Assembly (NCBI GenBank): GCA_037974665.1
Contig: CM075775.1
Span: forward strand, 34,495,652-34,559,651
Source: Ehretia macrophylla
Lineage: Eukaryota > Streptophyta > Magnoliopsida > Boraginales > Ehretiaceae
Length of the DNA: 64,000 nucleotides
Reading direction: 5' to 3'
Shown in pieces: positions 23,400-35,006 of the stretch. The notes beneath the pieces were generated by a model, which saw only the letters and a list, made by a program, of their open reading frames with translations, was not told the origin of the DNA and searched no databases. A program made the translations under genes and the position numbers. Within the stretch, counting starts at the first letter, position 1. Every line of letters starts with the position of its first letter.

Positions 23400-26240
23400 T
23401 TTTAATTTTCATGATTAACGACGGCTTTAGCGAGAAAAACTCGATATGTCGTCGTTAAAACCGTTACTACTTAGAATTAGTGATAGATTTAACGACGGAA
23501 ATAAGAAACTACTTTAAAAAAAAGGTTACAAGTCATGATTTTTTATCAAATGCATCTTACAGTCCATTAACAATATGAACATTTATTTTTCAACTTAATT
23601 TCATGACCGAGCCACTTTAAGAGTGAAAATTGGCAAAATCGGATGAAATGAGTTATAATTGTTTATAATTTGTATTATACACAACAACATGTGATTATGT
23701 CAAATCCTTTATATTTCTTGTTCTGGACCTAGGTTATTATCAATTTCAACTCGTGTATAATTAGTGACCGCTAATTAATTTAAGGGCTTATTTTTAATAT
23801 TTTTACTAATGTCCGTCGCTAAAGCCATCACTAATTAGAATTAGTGACAGATTTAACGACGGATATCAAAAACTAATTTAAAAAATAAAACGTTACAAGT
23901 CATGATTTATTATAAAATGCATCTTACAGTCCATTGACAATGTGAACATGAATTTTTCAACTTATTTCAATGTCCGAACAACTTTCAGAGTGAGAATCGC
24001 AAAAAACGGATGAAATGAATTATTATTGTTCATAGTTTGTATTATAGACAATAACATGTGATTACGTCAAATTATTTATATTTCATGTTCTGAACCTAGG
24101 TTGTTATTACCTCAAACTCGTCTATACTTTACTACGATTGCCAATAACGTACAATACTGATCATTTATTTTAGAGAAACTTGATTTTTAATATTTTTACT
24201 AATGTCTGTCGCTAAAGCCGTCACTAATTAGTGACCGCGTTAGCGACAGAAACTCGAATTTTAACATTTTTTACTAATGTCTGTCGCTAAAGCCGTCACT
24301 AATTAGTGACCGCGTTAGCGACAGAAACTCGAATTTTAACATTTTTTACTAATGTCTGTTGCTAAAGCCGTCACTAATTAGTGACCGCGTTAGCGACATA
24401 AACTCGATTTTTAATATTTTTACTAATGTCTGTTGCAAAAGCTGTCACTAATTAGAATTAGTAACAAATTTAACAACGAATATCATAAACCAATTTAAAA
24501 ATAAATGTTACAACTTATGATTTCTTATAAAATGCATCTTACAATCTATTGACAATGTGAACATGAATTTTTCAACTTAATTCGATGTTCGAATAACTTT
24601 CAAAATGAAAATCACAAAAAATGGCTAAAATGAGTTATTATTGTTCATAGTTTGTATTATAGACAATAATATGTGATTACGTCAAATTATTTATATTTCA
24701 TGTTGTGGACCTAGGTTGTTATTACCTCAAACTCGTCTATACTTTACTACGATTGCCAATAACGTACAGTACTGATAATTTATTTTAGGAAAACTCGATT
24801 TTTAATATTTTTACTAATGTCCATCGCTAAAGCCATCACTAATTAGTGACCGCGTTAGCGACAGAAACTCAAGTTTTAATATTTTTTACTAATGTCTGTC
24901 ACTAAAGTCATAATTAATTAGTGATCGCGTTAGTGACAGAAACTTGATTTTTAATATTTTTACTAATGTCTGTCGCTAAAGTCGTCACTAATTAAAATTA
25001 GTGATAGATTTAGCGACAGATATCATAAACTAATTTAAAAAATAATCTTTACAAATCATGATTTCTTATAAAATGCATCTTACAGTCCATTAACAATGTG
25101 AACATGAATTTTTTAACTTAATTCGATGTCCGAACAACTTTCAAAATAAGAATCACAAAAAACAGCTAAAATGAATTATTATTGTTCATAGTTTGTATTA
25201 TAGACAATAATATGTGATTATATCAAATTATTTATATTTCATGTTGTGGACCTAGGTTATTATTAATTTAAACTCGTCTATACTTTACTAGGATTTCCAA
25301 TAACGTACAGTACTAATAATTTATTTTAGGGAAACTTGATTTTAATATTTGTACTAATGTCCGTCTCTAAAGTCGTCACTAATTAGTGACCGCGTTAGCA
25401 ACAGAAACTCAAATTTTAATATTTTTTACTAATGTCCGTCGCTAAAGCCGTCACTAATTAGTGACCGCGTTAGCAACATAAAGTTGATTTTTAATATCTT
25501 TACTAATGTATGTCGCTAAAGCCGTCACTAATTAGAATTAGTGACAGATTTAGCGATGAATATCAGAAACTAAATTAAAAAATAAATGTTACAAGTTATG
25601 ATTTCTTATAAAATGCATCTTACAGTCCATTGCCAATGTGAACATGAAATTTTCAACTTAATTCGATATCCGAACAACTTTCAAAATGAGAATCACAAAA
25701 AGGGCTAAAATGAGTTATTATTGTTCATAGTTTGTATTATAGACAATAACATATGATTACGTCAAATTATTTATATTTCATGTTATGGACCTAAGTTGTT
25801 ATTAATTTAAACTTGTCTATACTTTACTAGGATTACCAATAACATATAGTACTGATAATTTATTTTAGGAAAACTCAATTTTTAATATTTTTACTAATAT
25901 CTGTTGCTAAAGTCGTCACTAATTAGTGACCGCGTTAGCGACAGAAAGTCAATTTTTAATACTTTACTAATGTATGTCGCTAAAGTTGTCACTAATTAGA
26001 ATTAATGACAGATTTAGCGAGAGAAGCGTGAGAGTCCCTCGCTAAAGGTGTTGCTAATTTATCGGTCGTCACTAATCCGTCACAATTTTGCGATGGATTA
26101 GTGACAAAATTTAGTTGTAACATTTTTCGTTGCAAAGTCGTCCCTAATTCGTCACAAATTAGTGACTGAGTCTTTTTATCGATAAATCCGTCGCTAAATA
26201 GCGACAAACTTTTTGCCGTCACTAAATTCTGTCACCCGTT
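23400..26240. repeat. Nested tandem array, right half of the CACTA element
   Basis: Five copies of a long unit, marked by tgcatcttacagtccatt at 23551, 23919, 24533, 25074 and 25614 (spacings 368, 614, 541 and 540 bp). Each unit holds a roughly 250-bp segment with gtgaacatgaatttttcaac and cctaggttgttatta, followed by one to four copies of a 60-70-bp subunit (ctgtcgctaaagccgtcact, gtgaccgcgttagcgacaga). Unit length varies with subunit number. Confidence 0.85.
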
Positions 26241-26882
26241 TGCATTTTTATTGTAGTGTGCCGCCTGCACGGCGGCGTCTTCCTCGTCTAAACACTCTAA
26301 GGCCAGTAAAGACGAGACTGATACCGGCACCGTACCCATGGGCAACCACACGACGTGCCAGAGTGCATAGTCTCAATCATCTATTATCACAAGGCATAAA
26401 TACCATTAGTGGTGAAGTTCAATGCGAAGAATGCAAGAAACAATATGAACTTGCTTATGATTTGCAAGAAAAGTTCATGGAGGTTGCTGATTTTCTTTCA
26501 AAGAATAAGGGTGCCATGCATGATAGGGTGCCTTATGTATGGATGAATCCAGTCCTGCCCACTTGCGAGTTTTGTAAACAAAGCTGTTGTGTTAGTCCTG
26601 TGATTGATGATAGGAAGAAGTCCATCAATTGGCTCTTTTTGCTTCGAGGTCAAATGCTTGGAGTTTGCCATAAACCTCAGTTGATGTACTTCTGCAGGCA
26701 TTCCAGGAATGTTTAGACAGGAACAAAAGTTGAACTTCTATATCTTACTTATCTAGGGCTGTGCAAGCAACTTGATCCTGACGGGCCTTTTGATCCATAA
26801 ACTCAAAGGGTTGTTCGGTATTAAAAAAACTCTTGTTAATTATCTGCAAGTTTCCGACAAGGTTAGACCTACTTTAGTGTTT

Positions 26883-27020
26883 ATTGTAGGCTTCATTAAT
26901 TGAAGTATTTTGCGAGCATAAAAAGAATTACTAGTCAAGAATAAAAGATCGAATTCTTTGTCTTACTTATACAGGGATGTGCATGCAACTTGATCCTGAT
27001 GGACCATTTGATCCATAAAC
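26883..27020 (+). pseudogene. Decayed second copy of the gene 3' end, after G2
   Basis: The last 125 bp or so of the family coding sequence (from ttgaagtattttgcgagcat to gatggaccatttgatccata) is repeated 215 bp downstream of the real end. It no longer reads through. G3 and G4 have the same extra tail. Confidence 0.75.
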
Positions 27021-27059
27021 TAATGGCCTTAAGTAAATTTGTATTTGTACTTGGTATTA

Positions 27060-27727
27060 TTGGGCAAATATCACAAATAGTCCCTATTGTTTATAAATTT
27101 TTGACAAATAGTTCTCATTATTTTAAATGTCACGCAGTTAGTTCCCATTGTTCGCAAAAGTTTCACTAATAGTCCCCATTGTTTCACAAGTCATTCAGTT
27201 AGTCCCTATTGTTTGCAAAAGTCTATCTATTAGTCCTCATTGTTTACAAAAGTCTCTTCATTAGTCCTCAATATTTGCAAACTCATTGTTACACAAGTCA
27301 TTCAGTTAGTCCTATTGTTTGCAAAAGTCTATCTATTAGTTCTCATTATTTGAAAAAGTCTCTCCATTAGTCCTCAATGTTTACAAATGCATTTGCAAAT
27401 ATTGAGGACTAATGAAGAGACTTTTACAAATAATAGGGACTAATTGAGTGACTCTTGAAACAATATAGACTATTTGTGAGACTTTTATAAACAATGAGAT
27501 TAACTGCGTGCCTTTTAAAATAATAGAGACTATTTGTCCAAAACTTGTAAATAATAGGGACCATTTGTCCAATTTGTTGTATTTGTATTTGATCCCATAT
27601 ATGGCAAGTAAGTTCCCCATTATCCTCTCGTGAAGGTTCAGACTATTTATCCCCCTTCACTTTTGTATTTTCCTTTCATTAATTAATAAAATCTCGGAGG
27701 GAAGTAACCCCTTTAGCCAAAAAAAAA
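27060..27727. mobile_element. Insertion with foldback F2 and an A-tailed segment
   Basis: G3 and G4 flanks read ggtattaagtgttagctttt; here ggtatta and gtgttagctttt are separated by this block. Its first part (27062-27579) is foldback element F2 with ends GGGCAAAT and the complement of CAACAAAT and arms made of agtccctattgtttacaaa units. The rest ends cctttagccaaaaaaaaa, like a retroposon tail. Whether this was one insertion or two is open. Confidence 0.65.
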
Positions 27728-28229
27728 GTGTTAGCTTTTAGTTGAACGAATTTGAATTTCCAATTAGGACCAATTAATAATTAGACGTGTTTGTGTAATC
27801 TAGGGATTAGTTGTAAGGATGGTTCTTTACAAATTGCATAGGCTTTTATTGGACTTTGATTCTTTTTAAAGTTGAGACATTACCTTTTTTTTATTTTTTA
27901 TTCAAGAGAAATTTAAATTGTAAAACACATATCACAAATTTATCAATTTCCTCACTTGTTTAGTTCGAGTTGGAAAAGCAATATAATACATAAAAATCTC
28001 ACATTATTACAACATACTTTTCGGCTTTTAATTTTTCTGAAAACTTATTATGACATATACGGGGCAACACAAGACAACATGTTGGATTGGACAAAAGTAA
28101 AAAAGAAAAAAAAAATTAAAAGCATTACTATATAACATTCAAGTGATGATTCATTCCTCTCTATACGATAAGTACTCTTACTATAAACATCAAAATTAAC
28201 ACATTATGTGAATTCTTATCGGTTATCAT

Positions 28230-28660
28230 ATAAAGAAGAGGTTAAACATTACACAAATAACATAAATCGTTATTCATATTAAGCTTAAACATGATCATAC
28301 GGATGCCAACACCAAAGACTGCGACTCCAATGCCTTAATGGAGCAAATTCAGGGGGACACACCGCCCACATCGCTTTGAAGCCGAAAGTTGAAAATTGTA
28401 AGCTCATGGTGCAGTAGAACCCGGGCTATTACATATAGCATATTCTCATAGATGCTAACAAATGTGTAGATCGATTAGCCAATTGGTAGCGTAGATGTGA
28501 CTTTGGCTCCTAATGCCCCCCAAGCTTTGATGGAGAAAGACAAGAGGGTCGGCTTGTCCTCTTGAATAATTGTCGAACTGCCTATATGGCTACCTCTTTC
28601 ATTTCCTTGTGTTTGGATATCGGCTACACCTCCCTTCAAATCTAAAAAGAAAAAAAAAGA
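28230..28660 (+). pseudogene. LINE 3' remnant (RNase H-like end)
   Basis: A short frame reads HILIDANKCVDRLANW at about 28438-28488, resembling the end of the RNase H domain found at the C-terminus of some plant LINEs. It is followed about 150 bp later by an A-rich tail at 28640-28655. Frames are broken throughout. Confidence 0.4.
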
Positions 28661-29692
28661 AATTACTAGTGAGCCTTCAGCCTAGGTTTACAATCAAACA
28701 CATTGTATTGATTAGTTTGTCAATCTCGACCTTAAAATTCTGTTAGGTGTTTTATATGATCGAGATTCTTCCTCATCCTCTACTTGTCCTATTGGATTTA
28801 AATCGTAGTTGTGTAATTGGATTTTACCTCCAATATATCAAAAAAAGAAAAGATGTTACTACAATATTTTAACTCTTTTGCAACACTTCAATTGAAAAAT
28901 TAAAAAAAAATAGTTGCAAGAATGAAAAACACTTGCAATAAGAAACTTAATGCAATAATTTTTAACCATTGAATAAGCTAAAACTTTTGGCAATGATATT
29001 ATTTACTTGCAAAGGTTATAATTTTTTAATATTAATAATTCATAAAATTATTTTTTCGCAATGGTTTTAAAATTTAAATTTAATTGCAGTGGCTTTTTAA
29101 GGTGTTGCTCGTTATTTATTAAAAACTATTTGAATAGAAAATTTGCAATGAGACTATAAACTATGACACCATATACAACAATTAGAGTCATTTCCAACAA
29201 TTTTTAACCTTTCTACAATAGTTTCAAACATTTTGAAATGTTATAATAGATTAAAAATTATTTTGAATGAATTTGAAAAAAGAGTGACGTGATGTGCGCC
29301 TATAAACGTAACAATGCATGTTTACAACCAAAATTAACCATGTTCTCTAAATTTTACTGTTCTAGGTCAATTTAAGGTTGGTGGGTGGAGATCTAATGAT
29401 GGTGAACTAACTCTCGTGTTCTGAATTTAGACTTTGAGATCGAATGATGGTGAAGTAACATTGTAGAGCTCACTTTTGCCAATGTATTAGGAAACAAGCC
29501 ACAAACAGATTTAATTACTTTACATTGAAAGACAACAACTCTGAATGAAATCAGGCGATGATGATTGATTTGGTTTACAAAATTAAATCATTATTATTTG
29601 ATGTATGTTAACATCTATGGCAATTAACTCCATTTCAACACACGGAAAATGAAAAAGGAAATCGATTTACACCTGGAAAGATTTAACATATA
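28661..29692. other. AT-rich spacer sharing sequence with 36420-36800
   Basis: 28870-29280 is AT-rich with recurring ttgcaa words and no recognised feature. From about 29320 (caaaattaaccatgttctct) the sequence matches the region downstream of G4 (36425 on), showing it belongs to the duplicated block around these genes. Confidence 0.45.
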
Positions 29693-30576
29693 AGAGTAAT
29701 GTTAGATGTCACATTTTTTTTATCACCTAATTGTCACTTTCTAGTTGGCATGCCAACTAGATAGATTTATTTTTATTCTCTCTCAAATCTTATTAATTTT
29801 ATTTAATTTTTCTCTCTCTTATTTTTCCTTTTTTCTTTCCTTAATCAAAGTTTCCTTTCTTCTTTCATTTTTTCTTTCCTTAATCACGTGTTGATGTAAT
29901 GTATAAGGAATTAGGTGAAGACCGCAATAATAAAATTTTATACGGGACAACAACAATATCACAAAATAGCAAATTAATAATACGTAACAGCATTGAAAAT
30001 CTCAAATTTTTTGTATGTTTTTCTCTGTTAGTTGCATAATATTACATGTTGTCAGGGTTCGAAATGATTTTTAATGGTTACAAATGAACCATAAGAGATC
30101 CATGCAAGATTAAAATTTTCCTTCTATTCCAATTGCCAAGGGCCACACTTTTTTACTTTTTCAGGAGAAAAGACAATTTGCTTTCAACTCACAGATGCAG
30201 AAATAAAAAATGTGGAAACAAAACTTTTTATAAATAACAAAAATATTAAAGATGATTCAAGTTGTGCCACTGCTAGTTTCTTGTCCAGCTATACGTATGT
30301 GTATGCATGTATGTTGAAAAAAAATGCAGTAAACCTATAAGGTTAAACAAAAGAGAGAGAAGAGAGGAAAGGAAATTGATTAAGGAAAGAAAAAAGGAAA
30401 AACAAGAGAGAGAGAGAGAGAAAAAAAATTAATAAAAGGTGAGAGAAAAATTAAATAAAATTAATAAGATTGGAGACAGAATAAAAATAAATTTATCTAG
30501 TTGCATGATAATTAAGCATGTCAACTAGGATGTGACAATTGAGTGATAAAAAAATAGTGACATCTAGCATTACTCT
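29693..30576. mobile_element. Non-autonomous MULE with about 200-bp terminal inverted repeats
   Basis: The left arm begins AGAGTAATGTTAGATGTCAC and the right arm is the complement of AGAGTAATGCTAGATGTCAC; similarity continues for about 200 bp (29693-29895 and 30358-30576). The flanks taacatata (29684-29692) and taatataaa (30577-30585) agree at 7 of 9 bases. The matching block downstream of G4 is uninterrupted (tttaacataaagactcc at about 36775). The interior has no ORF. A GA microsatellite lies in the right arm at about 30403-30420. Confidence 0.75.
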
Positions 30577-30585
30577 TAATATAAA

Positions 30586-31949
30586 AACTCTGCTACTGAC
30601 ATAGGAGGACATCCTCCACTGTTATATGTATAATTTTAAGTGTTAAAATCATGGGTTGATCCTAAAATCAATTGGTTTTAGGTGGAGTAACCCATGATCT
30701 TATATAATGGATTTAAAATACTTGGTGATGCTTCGATGTGATAGAAATATATATTCTAACATTTAGACTGATTGATGTTCAAAGTCTTAAGCGGCCGAAA
30801 TTTTCACGACAAAATACACACTATCTAGCAACAAGTTACGGATTCAAATCGAGAAAAAGCACGCTACCCATTTAACAAAAGATCGTGGATTCAAATTCCT
30901 GAACTCCCTTAAGCCTTTTCTCGGTTGACAAAGAAAAAAACAAATTTATTATCAACGTACAAAAATTGTGCCAAAGTATTATGCCAACATAAAGGACTTC
31001 AAATCATGCCATTGAACAATTAAAAGAATTTTTGCACTGATGCTCTTCTTTTCAATTTCAGTTGAATGTAATGAAAGACAGATTAAAAAGCTACTGAAAT
31101 AACTAAAGTGTATAATAGAACCAAGTCACCAACCAATAAACTACTTGTATCAACAACAATTCGACTAGACCAAGTGGTCAAAGCGTACTTCAAAGTAAAA
31201 AACTTGTAATATACTTAGCAAAAAAAAAAAAATTGCAGTCTAGTAGCGTACGGTGCTAGTGCCCGTGGTGGCGGTGGTGGTTTCATAGAACTTTAATGGA
31301 CCAACAACATTCATGTTATGAGATCAAAAAATAATGTACAAAGAATTCAAATAATTGGCCGGAAAAGAAACTAAATCAACCCGATATTAAGAAAAAGTAA
31401 ATATATAAAGTACATACCCATGGATGAAGAGATAGACATTATACATAGGAGGACTTAGCTAGTCCTCAATCAAGTACATGATCAAAACAAGCATGCAAGT
31501 GGGGGATTAGTCATATCCATCAAGTGTTGTGATAGGTGTTCCAAGGTAACGTATCTAAAGAGTTGGTAAAAAATTTTAATTGGCAAACCAATTTGTCCAG
31601 CGGATCACTTACTACTAGGTTGCATCGGATGTCAACTTGTAAAGACACTAAAACAAAAGTTTCGTGAAGAAAAAAAAAAAGCCCACAATTTGTCTCATGA
31701 TAAATAAAACGTGTCTCACTTAAAACTCCGAGAAAATATATATTTGCAGTCATCAATCAAATTTACGCCTTATCCTGGTAATTGATCATGCCAGATGTTA
31801 ACAATAGGTTCCGCCTGATTTTACTTTCATATATATATTTCAAGAAATTGGAATCAAATAGATTACTGGTTTAATTTCTCAGAAATGAACTTTTCTGATT
31901 AGCCAACCAATTCATATAGAGCTCTTTATGCTCAAAGATTTCCATAGCC
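30586..31949. other. Spacer and upstream region of G3
   Basis: 30586-31250 continues the block shared with 36780-37800. It includes a possible short LTR-like insertion at about 30620-30760 (tgttatatg to attctaaca) absent from the other block. 31500-31949 is the G3 promoter, matching 17690-18133 upstream of G2. Confidence 0.45.
31887..31949 (+). promoter_or_regulatory. G3 promoter with TATA box and most of the leader deleted
   Basis: The G2 and G3 upstream sequences align up to gagctctttat. G3 then lacks aaataacagctttcttat, which includes most of the TATA box, and after gctca it lacks a further 76 bp or so of the leader. It resumes at aagatttccatagccatg. Confidence 0.6.
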
Positions 31950-33086
31950 ATGAACCGAAACTTATCCCATTTCCAAAAGCTTAACCAAGAAAACATCCAA
32001 GAACGCATTAACCGTCGGCGGTTAAGCATCACCGGCCACCAGACAATGCCGCCACCACCACCACCACAAGAGCCACAACAGTCTGAAGCAAATCTTGACC
32101 TCCGGTTAAGCCTATGTTACAACCAGCCAACGCGACCACAACCACCACAACCACCACAAGAGCCACAACAAGCTGAAGCAACTCTCGACCTTCGGTTAAG
32201 CCTCGGTTACAACCAGCCAATGCAACCTCCACCACGGCCACAACAGGCTGAGGAAACCGCATCTTCATCACCTCCCAGTGAAACCAACCAACAAGATTAT
32301 CATGAAGCAACTCTCGACCTATATACTTTTCTATCACCTAACCCACAAGCAATGGCTCTGGCAGATCCTTCTTCTTACCTCGCAAGGACCCTTCAAAGCG
32401 TACAACAAAGCCTTGCAATATCAAGAAACCATCCACGTTCTCAAGAAATTTACTACCAAGAACGCGCCATTGCTTTACCACCAAGAACTACGACGACAAT
32501 GGAGAGTTTCTGTTCATCGTCTTCAAAACAAATAGATCATCACAAGGGTCAAAATAAAGATCCGCGTCCTCGTCTGGACACTCTGAGGCCAGGGAAGACG
32601 GAAACGATACCGGCACCATACCCTTGGGCAACCACGCGACGTGCCACAGTGCATAGTCTCAACCATCTGTTATTACATGGCATAAATAACATTATAGGTG
32701 AAGTTCAATGCCACAATTGTTGGGATCAATATGAAATAACATATGATTTGCAACAAAATTTCACGGAGGTTGCTCTCTACATTTCGAGATTCAAGAGTAC
32801 CATGCACGGTAGGGCGAATGCTAAATGGATGAAACCAGGCCTTCTCAATTGCGAGAGTTGTAAACAAAGCAATCGTGTTTGGCCTGTCATTAGTAAGATC
32901 AAGAAGTCCATCAATTGGCTCTTTTTGCTTTTAGGTCAAATGCTTGGATGTTGCAAGCTTCGTCACTTGAAGTATTTCTGCAAGCATACCAGAAATATTA
33001 GATCCAGATCAAAAGATCAATTACTATATCTTACTTATCTAGGGCTGTGCAAGCAACTTGATCCTGACGGACCTTTTGATCCATAA
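31950..33086 (+). CDS. G3: DUF7086-type protein with two LxLxL repeats
   Basis: 378 residues, the longest intact member. Residues 1-30 hold the conserved start MNRNLSHFQKLNQENIQERI. Residues about 33-92 are two 30-residue repeats (Pro run, QEPQQ, then LDLRLSL at 49-55 and 79-85). LxLxL is the EAR repression motif that can recruit TOPLESS-type corepressors. The domain spans 223-378 with CxxC pairs at about 254/257 and 301/304, INWLFLLLGQMLG and YFCKH. No stop or shift. The start matches the paralogues. It is a nuclear repressor candidate by inference only; the family has no known function to me. The coding part is intact but the promoter has lost its TATA box. Confidence 0.8.
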   Translation: MNRNLSHFQKLNQENIQERINRRRLSITGHQTMPPPPPPQEPQQSEANLDLRLSLCYNQPTRPQPPQPPQEPQQAEATLDLRLSLGYNQPMQPPPRPQQAEETASSSPPSETNQQDYHEATLDLYTFLSPNPQAMALADPSSYLARTLQSVQQSLAISRNHPRSQEIYYQERAIALPPRTTTTMESFCSSSSKQIDHHKGQNKDPRPRLDTLRPGKTETIPAPYPWATTRRATVHSLNHLLLHGINNIIGEVQCHNCWDQYEITYDLQQNFTEVALYISRFKSTMHGRANAKWMKPGLLNCESCKQSNRVWPVISKIKKSINWLFLLLGQMLGCCKLRHLKYFCKHTRNIRSRSKDQLLYLTYLGLCKQLDPDGPFDP

Positions 33087-33175
33087 ACTAAAAGGGTATT
33101 CAGTGCAAAATAACTCTCGTTATGTAAAAATTCGAAGAAAAGTTAAACCCAGTTTAGTGTCTCCGATACACTTCC

Positions 33176-33300
33176 ACAGTTGAAGTATATTTTTTGCAAG
33201 CATACCAAGAATCATTAGTAAAGAATAAAAGATCAGATTCTATATCTTGATCTGGGGCTGTGGAAGCAACTTAATCCTGATGGGCGTTTTGATCCATAAA
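33176..33300 (+). pseudogene. Decayed second copy of the gene 3' end, after G3
   Basis: From ttgaagtatattttttgcaa to gatgggcgttttgatccata, the last part of the family coding sequence is repeated downstream of the G3 stop, with indels and stops. Counterparts follow G2 and G4. Confidence 0.75.
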
Positions 33301-34142
33301 AGATGCCGTTAGAATTTGTATTTCTACTTGGTATTAAGTGTTAGCTTTTAGTTCGTAATTGTTGAAAGGATTTGAATTTCCGATAATTAGATGTGTATGT
33401 GTAATCTAAGGATTAGTTGTATGGATGGTTCTTTACAAATTGCAGTCATTTCTTGGACTTTGATTCTTTGGAAACTAAAAATTTTATATAACAAGAATTA
33501 AGTTATTATCCAACCACTCCATCGAACTCAATTTGTCATCTTATTTGTTGCTTGTACCTCAAATCCTTTTTATTTTTATGAACTTGTAAAGAATATATTA
33601 TATTTGGTTAATTCTAGGACCTTGGTATTTGTTATATTTATTTATTATGTTCAACATCCCCTTCAAAAGAATAGATGTATTATTTCCAAACTGAAGGTGT
33701 TTATTGTATTTATTTATTTATATTTGACACGCCTCTCATGTGTAGGCTAGATCCACATAGACGTAATTTTACAAATTGGTGACGGTGAGTTTTAAAATCA
33801 TGCTTTTATACCATGTTAAATAACCACTTAATCTAAAATATTAAATAATTGGAAAAGGGGGTTTGTTTATTTATTTATTGTGTTTAACATTATTAGAAAA
33901 GGGGGTTTGTTTATTTATTTATTGTGTTTAACATTATTATATACATATTACAGTCTTAAAAATAAAAATAAACATAATAATACTAATGATAATAGTAATA
34001 AAAATTATAATTAATAATAATCTTATTTATTATATACATATTATTTATAAAAAAATGGTAGTAGTATTAGTAGTACAGGTAATAAACAATAATTTAATTA
34101 CAATAAAATAATATTATCAGATCCATTATCTCATAACAAGCC
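33301..34142. other. Spacer between G3 and foldback F3
   Basis: Starts with the shared downstream flank of subgroup I genes. It then holds a perfect 44-bp tandem duplication (33852-33939) and AT-rich DNA with runs of ttattta and taataa. No gene seen. Confidence 0.5.
33852..33939 (+). repeat. Perfect 44-bp tandem duplication
   Basis: gaaaagggggtttgtttatt and the following 24 bases occur at 33852-33895 and again at 33896-33939 without a difference, so the event is recent. Confidence 0.9.
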
Positions 34143-34555
34143 GGGCAAATCTCACAAATGGTCTCTATTGTTTACAAATTTTTGATAAATAGTCTATATT
34201 ATTTTAAAAGTCACGCGGTTAGTTCTCATTGTTTATAAAAGTCCCACCAATAGTTTTCATTGTTTCAAAAGTAAGTCATTTAGTCCCTATTATTTGCAAA
34301 AGTCTCTCCCTTAATCTCCAATATTTGCAAAAGTCTTACTATTAGTTCTCAATGTTTACAAATGCATTTGCAAACATTGGGGACTAAGAGAGAAATTTTT
34401 ACAAATAATAGGGACTAAATGAGTAACTTTTGAAACAATGGAGACTATTGGTAGAACTTTTACAAACAATGGAGACTAACTGCGTAACTTCTAAAACAAT
34501 AGAGACTATTTGTCCAAAACTTGTAAACAACATGAACTATTTATCTAATTTGTCC
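34143..34555. mobile_element. Foldback element F3 upstream of G4
   Basis: Ends GGGCAAATCTCACAAATG and the complement of GGACAAATTAGATAAATA. The arms are tandem imperfect units around agtctctattgtttacaaa and reverse at about 34365 (aatgcatttgcaaacattg). No clean target duplication. It lies about 450 bp upstream of the G4 start. Confidence 0.72.
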
Positions 34556-34868
34556 TCACAAACACAAAAAAAGAATATATTAAAGACTGTCATTCCATTC
34601 CCAACGTATTTCAATATATCAATTACCACCCAATGTACTAGTCAATAATCTCGATAAATTCCGAATTGACAAACTACTTTGTCCATCGATTTGTCTCAAG
34701 ATAAACGTGCTTTACTTGGAGACCAGCGATTTTAAAATATACCTTAGCAGTCATGAATATAACAACATATCAGTCCTGGTAATTCATGAACACCTGATTT
34801 TATTTTATTTTATTTAAAAAATGGCAATTTTCGCAGATGACTAGTTTATTTCCAAGCTTTTCTTTTCT

Positions 34869-34925
34869 GATTAGGCAACCAAATCATAGCTCTTATAAAC
34901 AACATCTTTGTTATGCTATAAGATA
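34869..34925 (+). promoter_or_regulatory. G4 core promoter
   Basis: gattaggcaaccaaatcata then tataaa at 34894-34899 and caacatctttgttatgctat. It aligns with the G2, G6 and G7 promoters. Confidence 0.55.
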
Positions 34926-35006
34926 GCATAAAAATCATTCTCATACATCCGCTCTAGCTCTGTTCCTATATATTGTTATCCAAGCACTCTCAAGATCTCC
35001 ATAGCC

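Larger units (their letters stand above)
19271..26258. mobile_element. CACTA-superfamily element (non-autonomous as seen)
   Basis: The left end is CACTAGAAAAATAGGG and the right end is the complement of CACTACAATAAAAATG, the terminal signature of CACTA elements. Both subterminal regions are arrays of gtcgctaaa / cactaaatagcgaca motifs. No transposase ORF is recognised in the 7 kb. The 3-bp flanks (cat and tgc) do not match, and about 50 bp of host sequence seen in paralogues is absent, so the junction was altered at or after insertion. Confidence 0.85.
18134..26800 (+). pseudogene. G2: DUF7086-type gene split by a MITE and a CACTA element
   Basis: The 5' part (18134-18749) encodes MKRNLFHFQNLNQENIQEQ, a polyproline stretch and two LxLxL (LDLRLSL) repeats at residues about 49-55 and 75-81. 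A MITE (18750-19172) interrupts it, a 90-bp piece follows (19182-19270), then a 7-kb CACTA element (19271-26258), then the conserved domain (about 26320-26800) with both CxxC pairs (VQCEECKKQYE and LPTCEFCKQ). An in-frame TAG at about 26714 truncates the last 28 or so residues; the frame beyond it still encodes the family ending LCKQLDPDGPFDP. About 50 bp present in G1 and G4 at the CACTA junction is missing. Paralogues prove the original continuity. Not functional. Confidence 0.88.

Noticed and set aside
23400-26240. CRISPR-like regular repeats
   Set aside because: Units are 60-600 bp, diverged, without unique spacers, inside a plant CACTA element.
19268-26261. A 3-bp target duplication for the CACTA element in G2
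   Set aside because: The flanks cat and tgc do not match and host bases are missing, so none can be claimed.
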